Source: Candidatus Avispirillum faecium (GTDB lineage Bacteria > Bacillota > Clostridia > Oscillospirales > CAG-272). From it: a stretch of 64,000 nucleotides of DNA. Numbering within the stretch: the stretch's first letter is position 1; each line of letters begins with the position of its first letter. Made by a program: the position numbers and the translations under genes. Under the pieces are notes generated by a model that saw nothing but the letters and a program-made list of their open reading frames with translations, was not told the DNA's origin and did no database searches. Below, piece by piece: positions 27,242 to 34,887 of this stretch. The DNA lies in assembly GCA_904396155.1 (NCBI GenBank), contig CAJFOI010000048.1, positions 30,396 to 94,395 of the forward strand, in the 5' to 3' direction.

Positions 27242-28232
27242 ATGCATCCTCCTCGCTGTATTGTATTTCGTGCTCTGCAAGATATGCCCGCACACGGGCC
27301 GCCGCAGCCGGGTCTTTCGGCAATTGCAGAACCATTTGCCCAAACGCCTTTTCCCGGATTTTCTTTGTATCTGCCCGCAGAATATTCACCGGTACCCTGC
27401 ATTCTAAAATCAAGTTGGAAAGCACCGGCGCATAAGCGGACTGTCCGTCAAATACCAAACGGAAGATCTGCCCGCCGTCTACCACTTCCATGGGCCGCGT
27501 CTTAGGGAGAATCAGATTTTTGGCCATGTCGGACTGGGGATGTAAAAATACCTCCTGCACGGGACCGCTTTCCACCACGCTGCCCGCTTCCATTACGGCC
27601 ACTTTGTTACAGATCTGCTCCACCACCTGCATCTCGTGGGTGATGACAACGATCGTAACACCCAACTTTTCATTGATGTCCCGCAGAAGCTTCAAAATGG
27701 AACGGGTAGTATTGGGATCCAGTGCGCTGGTCGCCTCGTCGCACAACAGCACCTTAGGATCTGTCGCCAGCGCCCGGGCAATGGCCACCCGCTGTTGCTG
27801 TCCGCCGGACAACTGAGAGGGATATGCTCCCGCTCGATCCGACAGTCCAACCAATTCCAAAAGCCGCTGCGCCTTTTGGAGTGCCTGCTCTTTGGGAACC
27901 TTACTGATTTCCAGAGGATAACAGACATTTTTCAAAGCCGTTCGCTGAGACAGCAAATTAAATGACTGAAAAATCATAGATATAGCCTTGCGCGTCTGCC
28001 GCAGTTCTTTCGCACGCAGAGTTGCAAGATCCACTCCCGCAAAATACACCTCCCCGCTGGAGGGCCGTTCCAAAAAATTCATACAGCGCACCAGGGTGGA
28101 CTTTCCGGCTCCCGACAATCCGATAATACCATATATATCCCCTCTCTCGATCTTCAGGGACACATTCTGCACCGCTTCTACGGCGCCGCGGGCAGTTTGA
28201 AAGGTTTTGCTAACATTTTTCAGTTCAATCAA
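27195..28232 (-). CDS. metN: MetN-like methionine ABC transporter ATPase
   Basis: This 345-aa ATPase has Walker A GLSGAGKSTLVR, signature QLSGGQQQRVAIARAL, Walker B VLLCDEATSALDP and a C-terminal NIL (ACT-like) regulatory domain (residues 255-335). The NIL domain binds methionine and inhibits transport in MetN proteins. A TTG start at 28232 is preferred because AAGGAGGGAG lies 8 nt before it; the in-frame ATG 28253 has no ribosome site. It is the first gene of the operon, behind a leader of nearly 500 nt. Confidence 0.92.
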   Translation of the reverse strand: MIELKNVSKTFQTARGAVEAVQNVSLKIERGDIYGIIGLSGAGKSTLVRCMNFLERPSSGEVYFAGVDLATLRAKELRQTRKAISMIFQSFNLLSQRTALKNVCYPLEISKVPKEQALQKAQRLLELVGLSDRAGAYPSQLSGGQQQRVAIARALATDPKVLLCDEATSALDPNTTRSILKLLRDINEKLGVTIVVITHEMQVVEQICNKVAVMEAGSVVESGPVQEVFLHPQSDMAKNLILPKTRPMEVVDGGQIFRLVFDGQSAYAPVLSNLILECRVPVNILRADTKKIREKAFGQMVLQLPKDPAAAARVRAYLAEHEIQYSEEDAYVGQRDDRYPSDRDS

Positions 28233-28261
28233 ACAATCTCCCTCCTTTTTCATTTTACAAT

Positions 28262-28470
28262 AGGACAATCTCCCACCCGCTCCGCGGGCATGGCCCCCGG
28301 AGTTGCCTTGCAACTCCCCACAAGGGGGCCTTTCTAATCCAAACATTCCTCTTCTATTCCTTTTCGCCTCCCCCGTATAAGGAGGCATTTTTTCCTTTAG
28401 CCTCCCCTGTGCGGGGGCTGCGTGGCAGACCCGGGGGTGGTGTCAGCGTAGCTGACGGAGGGGGTGTCTC
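28262..28470. repeat. Dispersed intergenic repeat, copy 3, inside the metN leader
   Basis: GC-rich dyads of the same family as at 9.9 and 18.1 kb: CCGCTCCGCGGG, GGAGTTGC..GCAACTCC, CCCACAAGGGGG, GTGTCAGCGTAGCTGAC and AGCCTCCCCTGTG. It lies between the leader attenuator and metN, so the transcript must cross it. Confidence 0.7.
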
Positions 28471-28492
28471 TATACACCATCCCCAAAATAAG

Positions 28493-28528
28493 AAAAGTCC
28501 GGGCGTCGATCAAACTCCCGGACACTTT
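28493..28528 (-). terminator. Attenuator terminator in the metN leader
   Basis: On the minus strand GTCCGGG (28523-28517) pairs with CCCGGAC (28503-28497), followed by TTTTCTTATTTT. The 5' arm is also part of an 11-bp exact complement with 28600-28610, so an antiterminator can compete with it. Confidence 0.8.
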
Positions 28529-28690
28529 TGTGCAAATATTCTTCTGCCCATGCAATACTCAGCTGCAAAAAAATGCAGAAAACGCCCGCACATCTTTCTG
28601 TGTCCGGGAGCTGAGCATTCGACCGCAGCGGAAATTCGCACGTATCCATTTTCCAAGCAAATCCTTCATACTTGCGTTTCCTCCCGCTGC
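28515..28690 (-). promoter_or_regulatory. Candidate cis-regulatory leader RNA of metNIQ-cysK
   Basis: A 7-bp helix GCAGCGG/CCGCTGC (28690-28684 with 28631-28625) closes a 66-nt domain. After it, CTCCCGGACAC (28610-28600) is the exact complement of GTGTCCGGGAG (28525-28515), the 5' arm of the terminator. This closing helix, antiterminator and terminator layout is typical of riboswitches. I do not recognise S-box, T-box, SAM-II or other known cores in it. Confidence 0.65.
28559..28669 (-). CDS. Possible 36-aa leader peptide in the metN leader
   Basis: An ATG at 28669 with GGGAGG about 10 nt upstream opens a 36-codon frame beginning MKDLLGKWIRANF and ending in FFCS. It holds two Cys (residues 15 and 35) and spans the antiterminator arm. 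It could be a translated leader, or only chance sequence within a folded RNA. There is no other support. Confidence 0.3.
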   Translation of the reverse strand: MKDLLGKWIRANFRCGRMLSSRTQKDVRAFSAFFCS

Positions 28691-28707
28691 TTCTGAGATT
28701 TTAGGCC

Positions 28708-28736
28708 ATTTTATCATTAATTATTAAATTTGTCAA
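28708..28736 (-). promoter_or_regulatory. metNIQ-cysK operon promoter
   Basis: On the minus strand a perfect TTGACA (28731-28736) and TAAAAT (28708-28713) are 17 nt apart, starting a leader of nearly 500 nt. Confidence 0.88.
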
Positions 28737-28790
28737 GGTTATTTTAATAATTCCCGCGAAAAAACCATTTCAAAAAAAGCGCGAAAAAAA

Positions 28791-29747
28791 TCAAAATATA
28801 GGGAATTCCCTCGGAATATCGGTTTTTTTGACGTAGGAGATTTCCATCGTATACTTGTAATCCAATCGAATCGGACCATAGGAAAGTTTGGAACGGCGCA
28901 GTCCCTCCAGCCCCAAATCCTCTTCCCGATTCACAAAAAGCGCACCATCAACGCTCCGCTGAAAATCCCGGGAAAGCACCTGAAACGCACCGTCCCGCTT
29001 TTTGTCAGCCTTTTCCACATGGACAAATACTGTGTCTTTGTAAATTTCTCCCATTGTGAAGCCGCAAATCTTCCCGGCTGTCCGCAGAATTACGCCGCAC
29101 ATGCCATAGATATCCCAGGCGCGGAGAACCCTGCAAACCGCTGCAAATTCCGGTCCGTCTATCGAAGATGTCGCAGAATTCTCCAATGCATACTTTTGAA
29201 AGTAGCGCACGACCTCGGATGCGTTTTTTTCATCCACCGCCTCGATGTGATATTCCGGATTTTCCCGAATAAACCGATTGATTAAATTCTTTTGCCGGTG
29301 ATGTTTTCGCCCGGCAGGATTTTCAAAATCCTTTTTATCATAAATATAATCTGCCCAGTCCCGGTCTGCATGGAGACCGCCCTGTGCAAAATTTCCCTTT
29401 TGAAAACATTCTAAAACTTGATCGGTCCGCTCTGAAGGAATCACGGACAATCTTCCCCGGCCCATTTCTTCAATATGTTCCCGCAGTCGCCGCAGGGCAA
29501 TTTGCTCTTTTGGTCCCAGGGGATATAAATAACTGCGGGATGCATCTTCTGCAAATGCCGCACTTAAATACAAATTGTCTTCCCATACGGCATATTCCAT
29601 GTCATACGCCCGATGCCACATCTTCACCGTGCCCGGTGCATAATCGCATATCCTGTGGATCCCGGTATAGATATACGGAGCATATTCCTTATAATATGCG
29701 TCGAGTTTTGCAAAGTCTGATTCCGTTATTTTTTGAAAATTCAGCAT
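28791..29747 (-). CDS. DUF2156 (phosphatidylglycerol lysyltransferase C-terminal-like) protein
   Basis: This 318-aa soluble protein resembles the DUF2156 double-GNAT fold: RKHHRQKNLINRFIRENPEYHIE, ICGFTMGEIYKDTVFVHVEKADKKRDGAFQVLSRDF, and a C-terminal NREEDLGLEGLRRSKLSYGP. The fold is shared with the aminoacyl-transferase domain of MprF, but this protein has no membrane part. Its substrate is unknown. The start at 29747 gives the family-like N-terminus LNFQKITESDF. It is divergent from spo0A, sharing the operator-rich gap. Confidence 0.82.
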   Translation of the reverse strand: MLNFQKITESDFAKLDAYYKEYAPYIYTGIHRICDYAPGTVKMWHRAYDMEYAVWEDNLYLSAAFAEDASRSYLYPLGPKEQIALRRLREHIEEMGRGRLSVIPSERTDQVLECFQKGNFAQGGLHADRDWADYIYDKKDFENPAGRKHHRQKNLINRFIRENPEYHIEAVDEKNASEVVRYFQKYALENSATSSIDGPEFAAVCRVLRAWDIYGMCGVILRTAGKICGFTMGEIYKDTVFVHVEKADKKRDGAFQVLSRDFQRSVDGALFVNREEDLGLEGLRRSKLSYGPIRLDYKYTMEISYVKKTDIPREFPIF

Positions 29748-29814
29748 AAAGCAACCTGTCCCCCACCTGCGACAATTCCCGCTGTAATTTGCTTTTTGGG
29801 CGCAAAAACAAAGC

Positions 29815-29923
29815 TTGGTAAATATTACCAATTTATTTCCGGCAATTTTGTTAATTATTTTACATGGTAAATACTTGCAATTATTACCAATATATGGTAA
29901 AATTCAATTACCATAAATTACCA
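29815..29923. promoter_or_regulatory. Cluster of GGTAA/TTACC dyads upstream of spo0A
   Basis: Seven half sites lie in 109 nt: TTGGTAA/TTACCAA (29815-29831, 3-nt centre), TGGTAA/TTACCA (29865-29889), ATGGTAA/TTACCAT (29894-29914, 7-nt centre) and a lone TTACCA (29918-29923). They overlap the spo0A promoter. They do not resemble the Spo0A box TGTCGAA or other operators I know. Confidence 0.75.
29875..29903 (+). promoter_or_regulatory. spo0A promoter
   Basis: TTGCAA (29875-29880) and TAAAAT (29898-29903) are 17 nt apart, 39 nt before the ATG and interleaved with the GGTAA dyads. Confidence 0.65.
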
Positions 29924-29941
29924 CTTACGGAGATAATAACC

Positions 29942-30718
29942 ATGGAGAAGATGAAAGTTTTAATTGCAGACGAAAACAGTGAAAGCAGAAAAATGTGCAA
30001 AGAAGCATTGATGCGCGCCGGCATCCGTTTTGTGGACGAAGCTTCCAACGGAGAAGAAGCGCTGACCTACATAAATCGCAATCATCCCGATGTAGTGATC
30101 GCCGACGTATGGCTGTCCCGCCTGGATGGAATCGGTCTGATTCGGCAGGCGATGTCCCTGCCCTACGGACAAGACAAAGCTCCCGCATTTATCATTGCGT
30201 CTCTCGTCACCAATCAAAACATTTTTGTAGAAGCTGCACGTGCAGGCGCAGCGCTGTGTCTGCCCAAGCCGCTGGATTATACCAGTCTTTCCGAGCATGT
30301 ACTCTCCATTTATCGAGGCAGAGCAGACGGCTCCATCTCTGTAGGCGCGGTAAGCACCACCCCGCCGGATATTGAGGCGCAAGTGACAAAGATTATCCAC
30401 CAAATCGGCGTGCCCGCACACATCAAGGGCTATCAATATCTGCGTACCGCAATCCTGCTCACCATCCGGGACAGCGATATCATCAATTCCGTTACAAAAG
30501 TACTTTACCCCTCTGTTGCAAAAAAATACTCCACGACGACCTCCAGAGTCGAACGGGCGATCCGCCACGCGATCGAAGTAGCATGGGACAGAGGAGACAT
30601 CGACACCCTCAATTCCTATTTCGGCTACACCATTCAAAACAACCGAGGCAAGCCCACCAACAGTGAATTTATCGCCATGATCGCAGATAACCTTCGTCTA
30701 AAATACAAAATTCACTGA
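29942..30718 (+). CDS. spo0A: Sporulation response regulator Spo0A
   Basis: This 258-aa protein has a receiver domain ([10 protein letters not shown], phosphoacceptor Asp in [13 protein letters not shown], Lys in CLPKPLDY) and the Spo0A C-terminal DNA-binding domain. The recognition helix [18 protein letters not shown] is nearly invariant among Spo0A proteins. It is the master regulator of entry into sporulation. The start at 29942 follows ACGGAGATAATAACC. Its 3' end overlaps the convergent ComEC-like gene by 7 nt. Its presence implies an endosporulating Firmicute. Confidence 0.96.
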   Translation: MEKMKVLIADENSESRKMCKEALMRAGIRFVDEASNGEEALTYINRNHPDVVIADVWLSRLDGIGLIRQAMSLPYGQDKAPAFIIASLVTNQNIFVEAARAGAALCLPKPLDYTSLSEHVLSIYRGRADGSISVGAVSTTPPDIEAQVTKIIHQIGVPAHIKGYQYLRTAILLTIRDSDIINSVTKVLYPSVAKKYSTTTSRVERAIRHAIEVAWDRGDIDTLNSYFGYTIQNNRGKPTNSEFIAMIADNLRLKYKIH

Positions 30719-31593
30719 TCTTTGAGCCACACGTCCTCCCCGTCTGTCGCAAAAACGATGGTTCCCATTTCATCGGTGCGCAGGACGGGGATTTTCAGTT
30801 CTCTGGCACGTTCCAGTGTCTGCTGATGGGGATGTCCATAAGGATTGTCCCTCCCGCAGGAAGCGACCGCCCACCTGGGACTGACAGCGGCGAGAAATGC
30901 AGATGTCGAAGATGTCTGAGACCCATGGTGCCCAAGCTTTAGTATATCCCCGTCCAGTTCACCGGACGTATATGTTTGCAGCATAAGTTCCTCTGAACCC
31001 TCTTCCGCATCTCCCGTTATGATCGCAGAAACATTTCCATATTCCACTCGAGTGACAACACTATATTCATTAAAATCGTCCAAATCGGCAAGGGGTGCCA
31101 AAATCTGCAGCGCAATGCCGCCGGCATCGTATGTATTGCCCGCCTGCGCTTCCACCACCCGGACACCGCTGTCCTCTATTACACCAATAAGACGCGAAAA
31201 CGTGATTACATCGTTGGATGCATCTGTCATAATCACATTTTCCACTTCCAGACTGTTGATGATCTTCACCGCACCGCCGATATGGTCCTCATGGGGGTGC
31301 GTCAGGATCATATAATCGATACAGTCTGTATAACGGCGGATATACCTTGCCGTGGTTTCTGCCGCATCTGTAGGGCCGGCATCAATCAAAACTGCAGCGT
31401 CCTTTGTGACAATCAGGGTACTGTCCCCTTGTCCCACATCAATAAAATGAAATTCACAGTCCGCAGACAATTCCTGTGCATCGTTACGAATCCAGACATC
31501 CCAAACAAAAAGAGCAGCAACAATGACAAAAACAGCCGTAGCTATGGGAGCAGCGGCCTTTTTTATATTTCTTTTTCCGGACCTGTATTTCAT
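30712..31593 (-). CDS. ComEC/Rec2-like metallo-beta-lactamase-fold hydrolase
   Basis: This 293-aa protein has one N-terminal TM helix (about residues 14-34) and an MBL domain: [13 protein letters not shown], the metal motif [24 protein letters not shown] and [11 protein letters not shown]. It matches the C-terminal MBL domain of ComEC without the competence channel. Such stand-alone, membrane-anchored forms are common in Clostridia. A nuclease role is inferred only. It is tail to tail with spo0A. Confidence 0.87.
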   Translation of the reverse strand: MKYRSGKRNIKKAAAPIATAVFVIVAALFVWDVWIRNDAQELSADCEFHFIDVGQGDSTLIVTKDAAVLIDAGPTDAAETTARYIRRYTDCIDYMILTHPHEDHIGGAVKIINSLEVENVIMTDASNDVITFSRLIGVIEDSGVRVVEAQAGNTYDAGGIALQILAPLADLDDFNEYSVVTRVEYGNVSAIITGDAEEGSEELMLQTYTSGELDGDILKLGHHGSQTSSTSAFLAAVSPRWAVASCGRDNPYGHPHQQTLERARELKIPVLRTDEMGTIVFATDGEDVWLKDQ

Positions 31594-31613
31594 GTAGCAG
31601 ACACCTTCCCTGC

Positions 31614-32096
31614 CTATGCCTTTTCAGACAGAAGATTTTGAAGAATACAGCACAGCTTGATCCCTGGAATACACATAAAAAACCAAACAATCGAATACAA
31701 AAGGCTCACCTGTCCCAGCAGATGAAACCGCAGCGTGGAATAATCCCACACATGCCATCCAAGCAGCAGATTGACAATACTGCCGGCAATAAATTCCAGT
31801 GCCGTGATAAGCAGACTCCCTTCCAGACATAAAAGAAGCAGCGGGCGCTTTGCGCCTTTGGAACTGATAAAAAACAATCCGAGAAAACAAGCCCCGGCAG
31901 TAATCGCCATCGTCCAGTGAGTATATCCTCTCCAAAGAAATTCCAAGAAGCAGTAATACAAACCGCCTGCAACAAACACGACGGCATATGCCTTTGCAGG
32001 CATATGGAATGACCAATTCTCGTCAAAAGATTGTGTTTCGCTTGTTACAGAAGGCTTCTGTACACCAATTATATCATATTGTTTCCATTTTTTCAA
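31614..32096 (-). CDS. Putative ABC-transporter type IV (CmpB-like) membrane protein
   Basis: This protein of up to 160 aa has four hydrophobic helices. The segment FIAGSIVNLLLGWHVWDYSTLRFHLLGQVSLLYSIVW matches the family often annotated 'putative ABC-transporter type IV', whose function is unproven. The long start at 32096 overlaps a good promoter (32068-32096), so the ATG at 32003 may be the true start, although neither has a clear ribosome site. It lies 20 nt upstream of the ComEC-like gene, probably in one unit. Confidence 0.7.
   Translation of the reverse strand: MKKWKQYDIIGVQKPSVTSETQSFDENWSFHMPAKAYAVVFVAGGLYYCFLEFLWRGYTHWTMAITAGACFLGLFFISSKGAKRPLLLLCLEGSLLITALEFIAGSIVNLLLGWHVWDYSTLRFHLLGQVSLLYSIVWFFMCIPGIKLCCILQNLLSEKA
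32068..32096 (-). promoter_or_regulatory. Promoter of the membrane protein/ComEC-like unit
   Basis: On the minus strand TTGAAA (32091-32096) and TATAAT (32068-32073) are 17 nt apart. It overlaps the longest possible start of the downstream gene. Confidence 0.65.
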
Positions 32097-32100
32097 ATAA

Positions 32101-32137
32101 AATCACCCTTATATGGTTTTTCCATACAAGGGTGATT
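32101..32137 (-). terminator. Terminator after the DUF187 gene
   Basis: AATCACCCTT (32101-32110) pairs with AAGGGTGATT (32128-32137), with an inner TATGG/CCATA; T-rich flanks on both strands. Confidence 0.8.
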
Positions 32138-32159
32138 TATACCTGTCAAAATCTACAGC

Positions 32160-33449
32160 TTATTTTGCATCGGATGTTTCCGATTCTGCAGCGGCCGTTG
32201 CGTATAACGCCCGCAACTCATCTGCCACTCCGTTCGTATTGTCCCGAAGCTCCGCGTATCCGTAGAAAATGCTGCCGCTGTAAGCCTCCTTCTCTTTTGC
32301 GTAGGCCACCTGTTCAGTCATGATTCCCTGTGGATTTTCCCAGTCTGATTCATACCGGTATGCCGCATGGCAGATGAGCAGCCGCACATCGGTTCCTTCC
32401 ACCTGCTGTGCCCACCAATCGCACAAAACATCATAGGGCGCCGCGCTGTCCACCGTCCGCCAGTAAATCTGCGGCGCGATATAATCGATGTATCCTCCCT
32501 TGACCCATGCCAGCGTATCGCAGTAAATATCAGAATAAGATTGTGCTCCCCGGGTTTCGCTGCCGCTGTCTCCACCGTATCCGTTTTTCCAGATTCCAAA
32601 GGGAGCAACCCCAAACAGGCAATCTGCATCCGTTTTTTTGATTGTGTCATAGACCAGATGAATCATCTGATTTACATTGTCCCGACGCCAGTCCCCCACA
32701 TCCTCATAACCCTCTCCATACTGGGAAAACGTATCTTCATCGGCAAATGCCGCAACAACGTCCTCTCCGCTTTCATCGGTAACAGTCTGGGGATAGGGAT
32801 AAAAATAGTCGTCAAAAATGATGCCGTCCACGTCGTAATTTTTTACAATCTCCTCCACGCCGCCAGCAATCAGCTCCCGCACTTCGGGGATCCCGCAGTC
32901 AAAGTACAGCTTTCCGTCTGCGTATTCTACCACCCACTCCGGATGCTGTACCGCAGGATGGTCTTCCGAGAGAGTCTCCTCAGTGGAAACGCCGCCCGTA
33001 GTGACCCGTAAGGGGTTGACCCAGGCATGGACAGAAATCCCCGCAGCATGCGCTGTCTCTATCATATACGCTAATGTATCCAACGGGAGTTCTCCCGTTT
33101 CAGACAGGAATATGGAAACAGGAAATAGGGTGGAGTCATACAGTGCATCGGCGCAAGGGCGCACTTGAAAATAAATCGTGTTGAGTCCAAGGCTCGCCGT
33201 GTTTTCTACAATTGCATCGATTTCACTTCGCAGTGCATCCGCGTCCAGGCCCGGACTGCTGGGGAAATCGATATTGGTCACTGTTGCGATCCAAACACCG
33301 TCAATCTCCTCCGTCTCCCACGTTGTATCGGTCTTTGCACGCCGATCCACTGTGAGAAACACCAGCAGAATTGCCAGTGCAAAAACAAGGACAAATGCAC
33401 CGCAAACTGAGGTCACAATGATAAAGGTTTTTCGATCCATTTTGCTCAT
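32160..33449 (-). CDS. Membrane-anchored glycosyl-hydrolase-like protein (DUF187/GHL10)
   Basis: This 429-aa protein has an N-terminal TM/signal-anchor helix (residues 9-33) and an outside TIM-barrel domain of the YngK/DUF187 type. EEIDGVWIATVTNIDFPSS, LNTIYFQVRPCADALYDS, HAWVNPLRV and DGIIFDDYFYPYP are the hallmark segments, the last carrying likely catalytic acids. These proteins are thought to act on cell-surface glycans; the substrate is unknown. It has a strong promoter of its own and a terminator behind it. Confidence 0.86.
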   Translation of the reverse strand: MSKMDRKTFIIVTSVCGAFVLVFALAILLVFLTVDRRAKTDTTWETEEIDGVWIATVTNIDFPSSPGLDADALRSEIDAIVENTASLGLNTIYFQVRPCADALYDSTLFPVSIFLSETGELPLDTLAYMIETAHAAGISVHAWVNPLRVTTGGVSTEETLSEDHPAVQHPEWVVEYADGKLYFDCGIPEVRELIAGGVEEIVKNYDVDGIIFDDYFYPYPQTVTDESGEDVVAAFADEDTFSQYGEGYEDVGDWRRDNVNQMIHLVYDTIKKTDADCLFGVAPFGIWKNGYGGDSGSETRGAQSYSDIYCDTLAWVKGGYIDYIAPQIYWRTVDSAAPYDVLCDWWAQQVEGTDVRLLICHAAYRYESDWENPQGIMTEQVAYAKEKEAYSGSIFYGYAELRDNTNGVADELRALYATAAAESETSDAK

Positions 33450-33750
33450 AGTATCATGGTCCTTTCCTTTTGGGCTTCCTAAAGCTGTCGAGCAGCTTCT
33501 GGATCATTATACTTGTCCCATGGAAAATTTATGCCTGCCCTTTACAAAACGCTCCCTGCCGCTATTCTACAAAATACGTGCTTTTTTGTCAATATAGAAT
33601 AATACGCCTTTCCCCCTTTTCCTGTCAAACCCTGACGATCTGAAACAGACAAATGCAAACGGTCCGTCTGTGCAGATTGATATGGAAAGAATACATGAAA
33701 TGACAATTTTTCGTTACAATAAGGGCATTACCCCCAAAGGAGGATCTCTT
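33450..33750. other. Divergent intergenic region
   Basis: This 301-nt gap between the DUF187 gene and the recombinase gene holds the DUF187 promoter. Only a weak plus-strand promoter is seen (TACAAT at about 33714 with TACATG 17 nt upstream). No ORF or repeat is convincing. Confidence 0.5.
33564..33592 (-). promoter_or_regulatory. Promoter of the DUF187 gene
   Basis: On the minus strand a perfect TTGACA (33587-33592) and TAGAAT (33564-33569) are separated by 17 nt. Confidence 0.8.
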
Positions 33751-34602
33751 ATGATCGAGAAACAATGTACCCTTACCGAGAAAAAAATTGACCGCTACGC
33801 CATATATCTGCGGGAACAGGAACGGGCAGAGCAAACCATTCAAAAATATGTTCGCGATCTCAACGCTCTTCGAAAATATCTGGCAGGGCGCCCCCTGACC
33901 AAGGAGATGCTTCTTCGCTGGAAAGAAGAACTAACTGGCGTATATGCTCCAGCATCCGTAAACACGATGCTCACAGCTGTGAACTGCTTCCTCGCATTTG
34001 CCGGCTGCCGCCAGCTTACTGTTCGCCTGCTGAAAATACAACGATCCCTGTTCTCCGACGAAAAGCGGGAACTGACTCGCGGAGAATATGCCAGACTGGT
34101 CCAAGCCGCCGAAAGGGAGGGCAACAAACGACTGTCTTTGATCATCCAAACCCTCTGCGCCACAGGAATGCGGGTGTCGGAGCTCCGTTTTATCACCGCC
34201 GCCGCCCTCTCCTGCGGCCGTGCAGAAATCACAAACAAAGGCAAGCGACGGGTTGTATTCTTACCGGACAAGCTGCGGCAAACCCTGAAAAAATACCTGC
34301 AAAAACAAAAACGCACTGCCGGAGCAGTGTTCGTTACACGGACAGGAAATCCGCTGGATCGTTCCAATATCTGGCGGGAAATGAAATCCCTGTGCCGCCT
34401 TGCCGGCGTTGCACCGGAAAAAGTGTTTCCCCACAATCTGCGCCACCTTTTTGCGCGAACTTATTATGCTATAGAAAAAGATCTGTCACGTCTGGCAGAT
34501 CTCCTGGGACACTCCAATGTAAACACCACGCGCATTTATACCGCGGAAAGCGGCCGCACCCATGCACGGCATATGGAACGGATGGGGCTCGTTATCACAT
34601 AA
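33751..34602 (+). CDS. Tyrosine site-specific recombinase beside an invertible site
   Basis: This 283-aa protein has a SAM-like N-terminal core-binding domain (residues 1-90) and a catalytic domain. The catalytic set is visible: Arg in TGMRVSELRF, Lys in ITNKGKRRV, HxxR in FPHNLRHLFA, His in LLGHSNVNTTRIY, and the nucleophile Tyr in that same segment. AAAGGAGG precedes ATG 33751. The stop codon lies inside the left 26-bp recombination site, and the right site stands just before the pilus operon. I infer that it inverts this segment, as Fim/Xer-like invertases do. Confidence 0.9.
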   Translation: MIEKQCTLTEKKIDRYAIYLREQERAEQTIQKYVRDLNALRKYLAGRPLTKEMLLRWKEELTGVYAPASVNTMLTAVNCFLAFAGCRQLTVRLLKIQRSLFSDEKRELTRGEYARLVQAAEREGNKRLSLIIQTLCATGMRVSELRFITAAALSCGRAEITNKGKRRVVFLPDKLRQTLKKYLQKQKRTAGAVFVTRTGNPLDRSNIWREMKSLCRLAGVAPEKVFPHNLRHLFARTYYAIEKDLSRLADLLGHSNVNTTRIYTAESGRTHARHMERMGLVIT

Positions 34603-34618
34603 TTTTCCTTATGTTGTA
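34593..34618 (+). repeat. Left recombination site of the invertible segment
   Basis: The 26-bp site has arms TATCACATAA and TTATGTTGTA around the 6-nt centre TTTTCC. The inner 22 bp (34597-34618) are an exact inverted copy of 34844-34865. It includes the recombinase stop codon. Confidence 0.9.
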
Positions 34619-34843
34619 ATATTACATATGGTTTATAAAATGTTTTAATTAACTATATCATATTCCAGCGCAAAAAGAAAGTCTTTTTTTATTTTTTGGC
34701 GCAAAAAATCTGACTGGACAATTTTTCTAAAATTGCCCCGTCCTTTTTCACGTTGCAGAAACAGCAGATTAATGTAAAAAAACAAAATGGTTGTCTTTTT
34801 ACCACAGCTATAACATGCGTTTATATGGTGTCTCAGCACAGAC
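34619..34843. promoter_or_regulatory. Invertible segment (about 225 bp) upstream of the pilus operon
   Basis: The AT-rich segment between the inverted sites has no ORF of its own. It holds a hairpin GCGC..GGCGC around T-rich sequence (34667-34701) and a hairpin CAATTTT/AAAATTG (34718-34734). Promoter-like elements toward the pilus genes are only moderate in the present orientation (TTTACC and TATATG with 18 nt, near 34799-34828). The other orientation would place TATAGT and TTATAA motifs nearest the genes. Which orientation is ON cannot be told by eye. Confidence 0.75.
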
Positions 34844-34869
34844 TACAACATAAGGAAAATTATGTTGTA
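34844..34869 (-). repeat. Right recombination site of the invertible segment
   Basis: A perfect palindromic site: arms TACAACATAA and TTATGTTGTA (10 bp each) around the centre GGAAAA, the complement of the left centre. It ends 5 nt before AGAGG, the ribosome site of the tip adhesin gene. Confidence 0.92.
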
Positions 34870-34887
34870 TGTAAGAGGTTCATGCAG

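Noticed and set aside
28493-28736. SAM-I (S-box) or T-box leader upstream of metN
   Set aside because: No S-box GGC-rich core or kink-turn signature and no T-box UGGNACC-type sequence could be found, although the terminator/antiterminator design is similar.
29815-29923. Spo0A boxes in front of spo0A
   Set aside because: No TGTCGAA-like sequence occurs; the repeated unit is GGTAA/TTACC.
34753-34887. Longer N-terminus of the tip adhesin reaching into the invertible segment
   Set aside because: The extra residues lie inside the invertible DNA and right recombination site, and the signal peptide and ribosome site support ATG 34882 or 34888.
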